DNA of 56,892 bases from JBEKTY01 sp049515555 (lineage in GTDB: Bacteria > Planctomycetota > Planctomycetia > Pirellulales > Thermoguttaceae). The notes beneath the pieces are model-generated. The model ran no database searches. It saw nothing but the letters and a program-made list of their open reading frames with translations, and was not told the origin of the DNA. How positions within the stretch are numbered: position 1 is the stretch's first letter; each line of letters begins with the position of its first letter. The stretch is from the NCBI GenBank assembly GCA_049515555.1, contig JBEKTY010000073.1, positions 1 to 56,892 of the forward strand, given 5' to 3'. The translations under genes were made by a program, and so were the position numbers. Below are positions 56,081 to 56,892 of the stretch, in pieces.

Positions 56081-56644
56081 CTACCAGTAATAGCGCCGCG
56101 GATAGTACGGCCGACCGTAATAGCCTCCGACGATCACGGGGGCGGGCGGTCCCTGCTCCACGATTACGGTGGACGGTGGCGGTGGGGGCGTTTCCTGCAT
56201 GACCGCGATCACCCGCGCGCTTACCCCGCTTTGTTGCAACATAATGATGTCGGCAGCGGTCAGCGGGGCGACCATGCCGTGCGCCCGGATGTGATTGATG
56301 ATCAGGGCTTCATCGACCCGGTATTGGGTCATGCTGATCACGTCTTCCTTGGTGACTTGCCCGGCGGCAACCGAGCGACCGAGCCGGGCTTCGATCAGCG
56401 CACGATTCCTTCTTTCTTGTTCATCGACCGAGTTGCCGATGGCGGCGCCGGTCAGAGCGCCCACGCCCGCCCCGATGGCCGCGCCGGCGCCGGCGTGTCC
56501 GGTTGCGCTGCCGACCAGCGCCCCCACCCCGGCGCCCGTCGCTCCGCCGACCAGGGCCCCCGTGCCCGTGTTCGTAGCACAGCCGGAAAGGAACAGGGCA
56601 GCTATTACGACACAACCGAGAGATAAGCGAATGAGGTGACTCAT
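56081..56644 (-). CDS. Glycine-zipper outer-membrane lipoprotein
   Basis: 187 residues from ATG 56644 with AAGGAGG upstream. Lipobox LFLSGCATN. A glycine-zipper region follows (ALVGGATGAGVGALVGSATG, AIGAGVGALTGAAIGNS), then a helical region (DEALIINHIRAHGMVAPLTA) and a Tyr/Pro-rich tail (GGYYGRPYYPRRYYW). Similar to YMGG/glycine-zipper lipoproteins associated with the envelope. Confidence 0.85.
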   Translation of the reverse strand: MSHLIRLSLGCVVIAALFLSGCATNTGTGALVGGATGAGVGALVGSATGHAGAGAAIGAGVGALTGAAIGNSVDEQERRNRALIEARLGRSVAAGQVTKEDVISMTQYRVDEALIINHIRAHGMVAPLTAADIIMLQQSGVSARVIAVMQETPPPPPSTVIVEQGPPAPVIVGGYYGRPYYPRRYYW

Positions 56645-56892
56645 GCGATGCCTCCTTAGGGGCGATCCGTACCGTGCTATGATTCCGAGCCTCTCCGTGA
56701 TTGGCAGACCCGCGTCACCGGTGACAACGCTGCGTGGGCCGCGTAGTCGTTTTCGGCGTCATAATATATCGGGTGCGACCAGTTAGCTGTGGACCTTTGG
56801 GACTCCAACCCCTTACTTGCAAAGGAGAAACAGCTCACGAAGCTGATGGTACTACTGTCGGGCATGGCCCCCAACCGTGCCCGAACCTCTCT
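56645..56892. other. Right-end region, no gene seen
   Basis: The 248 bp up to the window edge contain no convincing coding sequence. The part next to 56644 should hold the promoter of the lipoprotein gene. Confidence 0.4.

Overview
This is a high-GC bacterial chromosome window that looks like a planctomycete (Planctomycetota, probably Pirellulales-like). The signs are a Ser/Thr kinase fused to formylglycine-generating-enzyme-like domains, twin-arginine Gfo/Idh/MocA and TIM-barrel proteins, EF-hand and VCBS-repeat secreted proteins, a WXXGXW protein, a HARE-HTH protein, and a gspE-to-gspM type II secretion cluster. The lineage call is inference from gene content; no rRNA is present.

Layout. 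1-2619 (minus) is a kinase cut by the left edge. 2879-13529 (minus) is a compact secretion operon gspE-F-G-H-I-J-K-L-M with start/stop overlaps. 14030-16203 (plus) encodes an EF-hand and a VCBS-repeat secreted protein. 16259-22980 is a signalling block: a CheR methyltransferase translationally coupled to a 1361-residue hybrid histidine kinase, a convergent NarL-type regulator, csrA and a STAS protein. 23206-28171 encodes two large secreted proteins, probably acting on polysaccharide. 28741-30221 holds a zinc-ribbon membrane protein and an HD-GYP response regulator. A tRNA-Ser(CGA) lies at 30559-30640, followed by a membrane/DnaJ-zinc-finger/lipoprotein cassette (31458-33915) that appears less GC-rich. 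33908-39893 holds an oxidoreductase and two secreted proteins. 40479-44156 contains a HARE-HTH gene split by an amber codon, a decayed MFS transporter and two sugar-acid dehydrogenases (DenD-like, LtnD-like). 44160-50100 is largely a gene graveyard (GH130, GNAT, phage terminase, phage methyltransferase and IS256 fragments) around one intact two-gene unit. 50192-56644 returns to intact genes: a WXXGXW protein, esterase, Tat TIM-barrel protein, DUF3024-like protein, HD-domain protein and glycine-zipper lipoprotein.

The most unusual feature is a dense set of short interspersed repeat families, at least a dozen, many of them palindromic. They lie between genes and also inside coding sequences in frame. 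Three of the five pseudopilin genes (gspH, gspJ, gspK) carry them exactly between the start codon and the prepilin cleavage site, so the cleaved leader peptides are 67-111 residues long and largely repeat-encoded. Other in-frame insertions sit in the kinase linker, the CheR N-terminus, the ATP-binding domain of the hybrid kinase and a secreted protein. A second point of interest is the CheR/histidine-kinase pair, where the kinase has a coiled coil with heptad-spaced QQ and EE pairs resembling chemoreceptor methylation helices.
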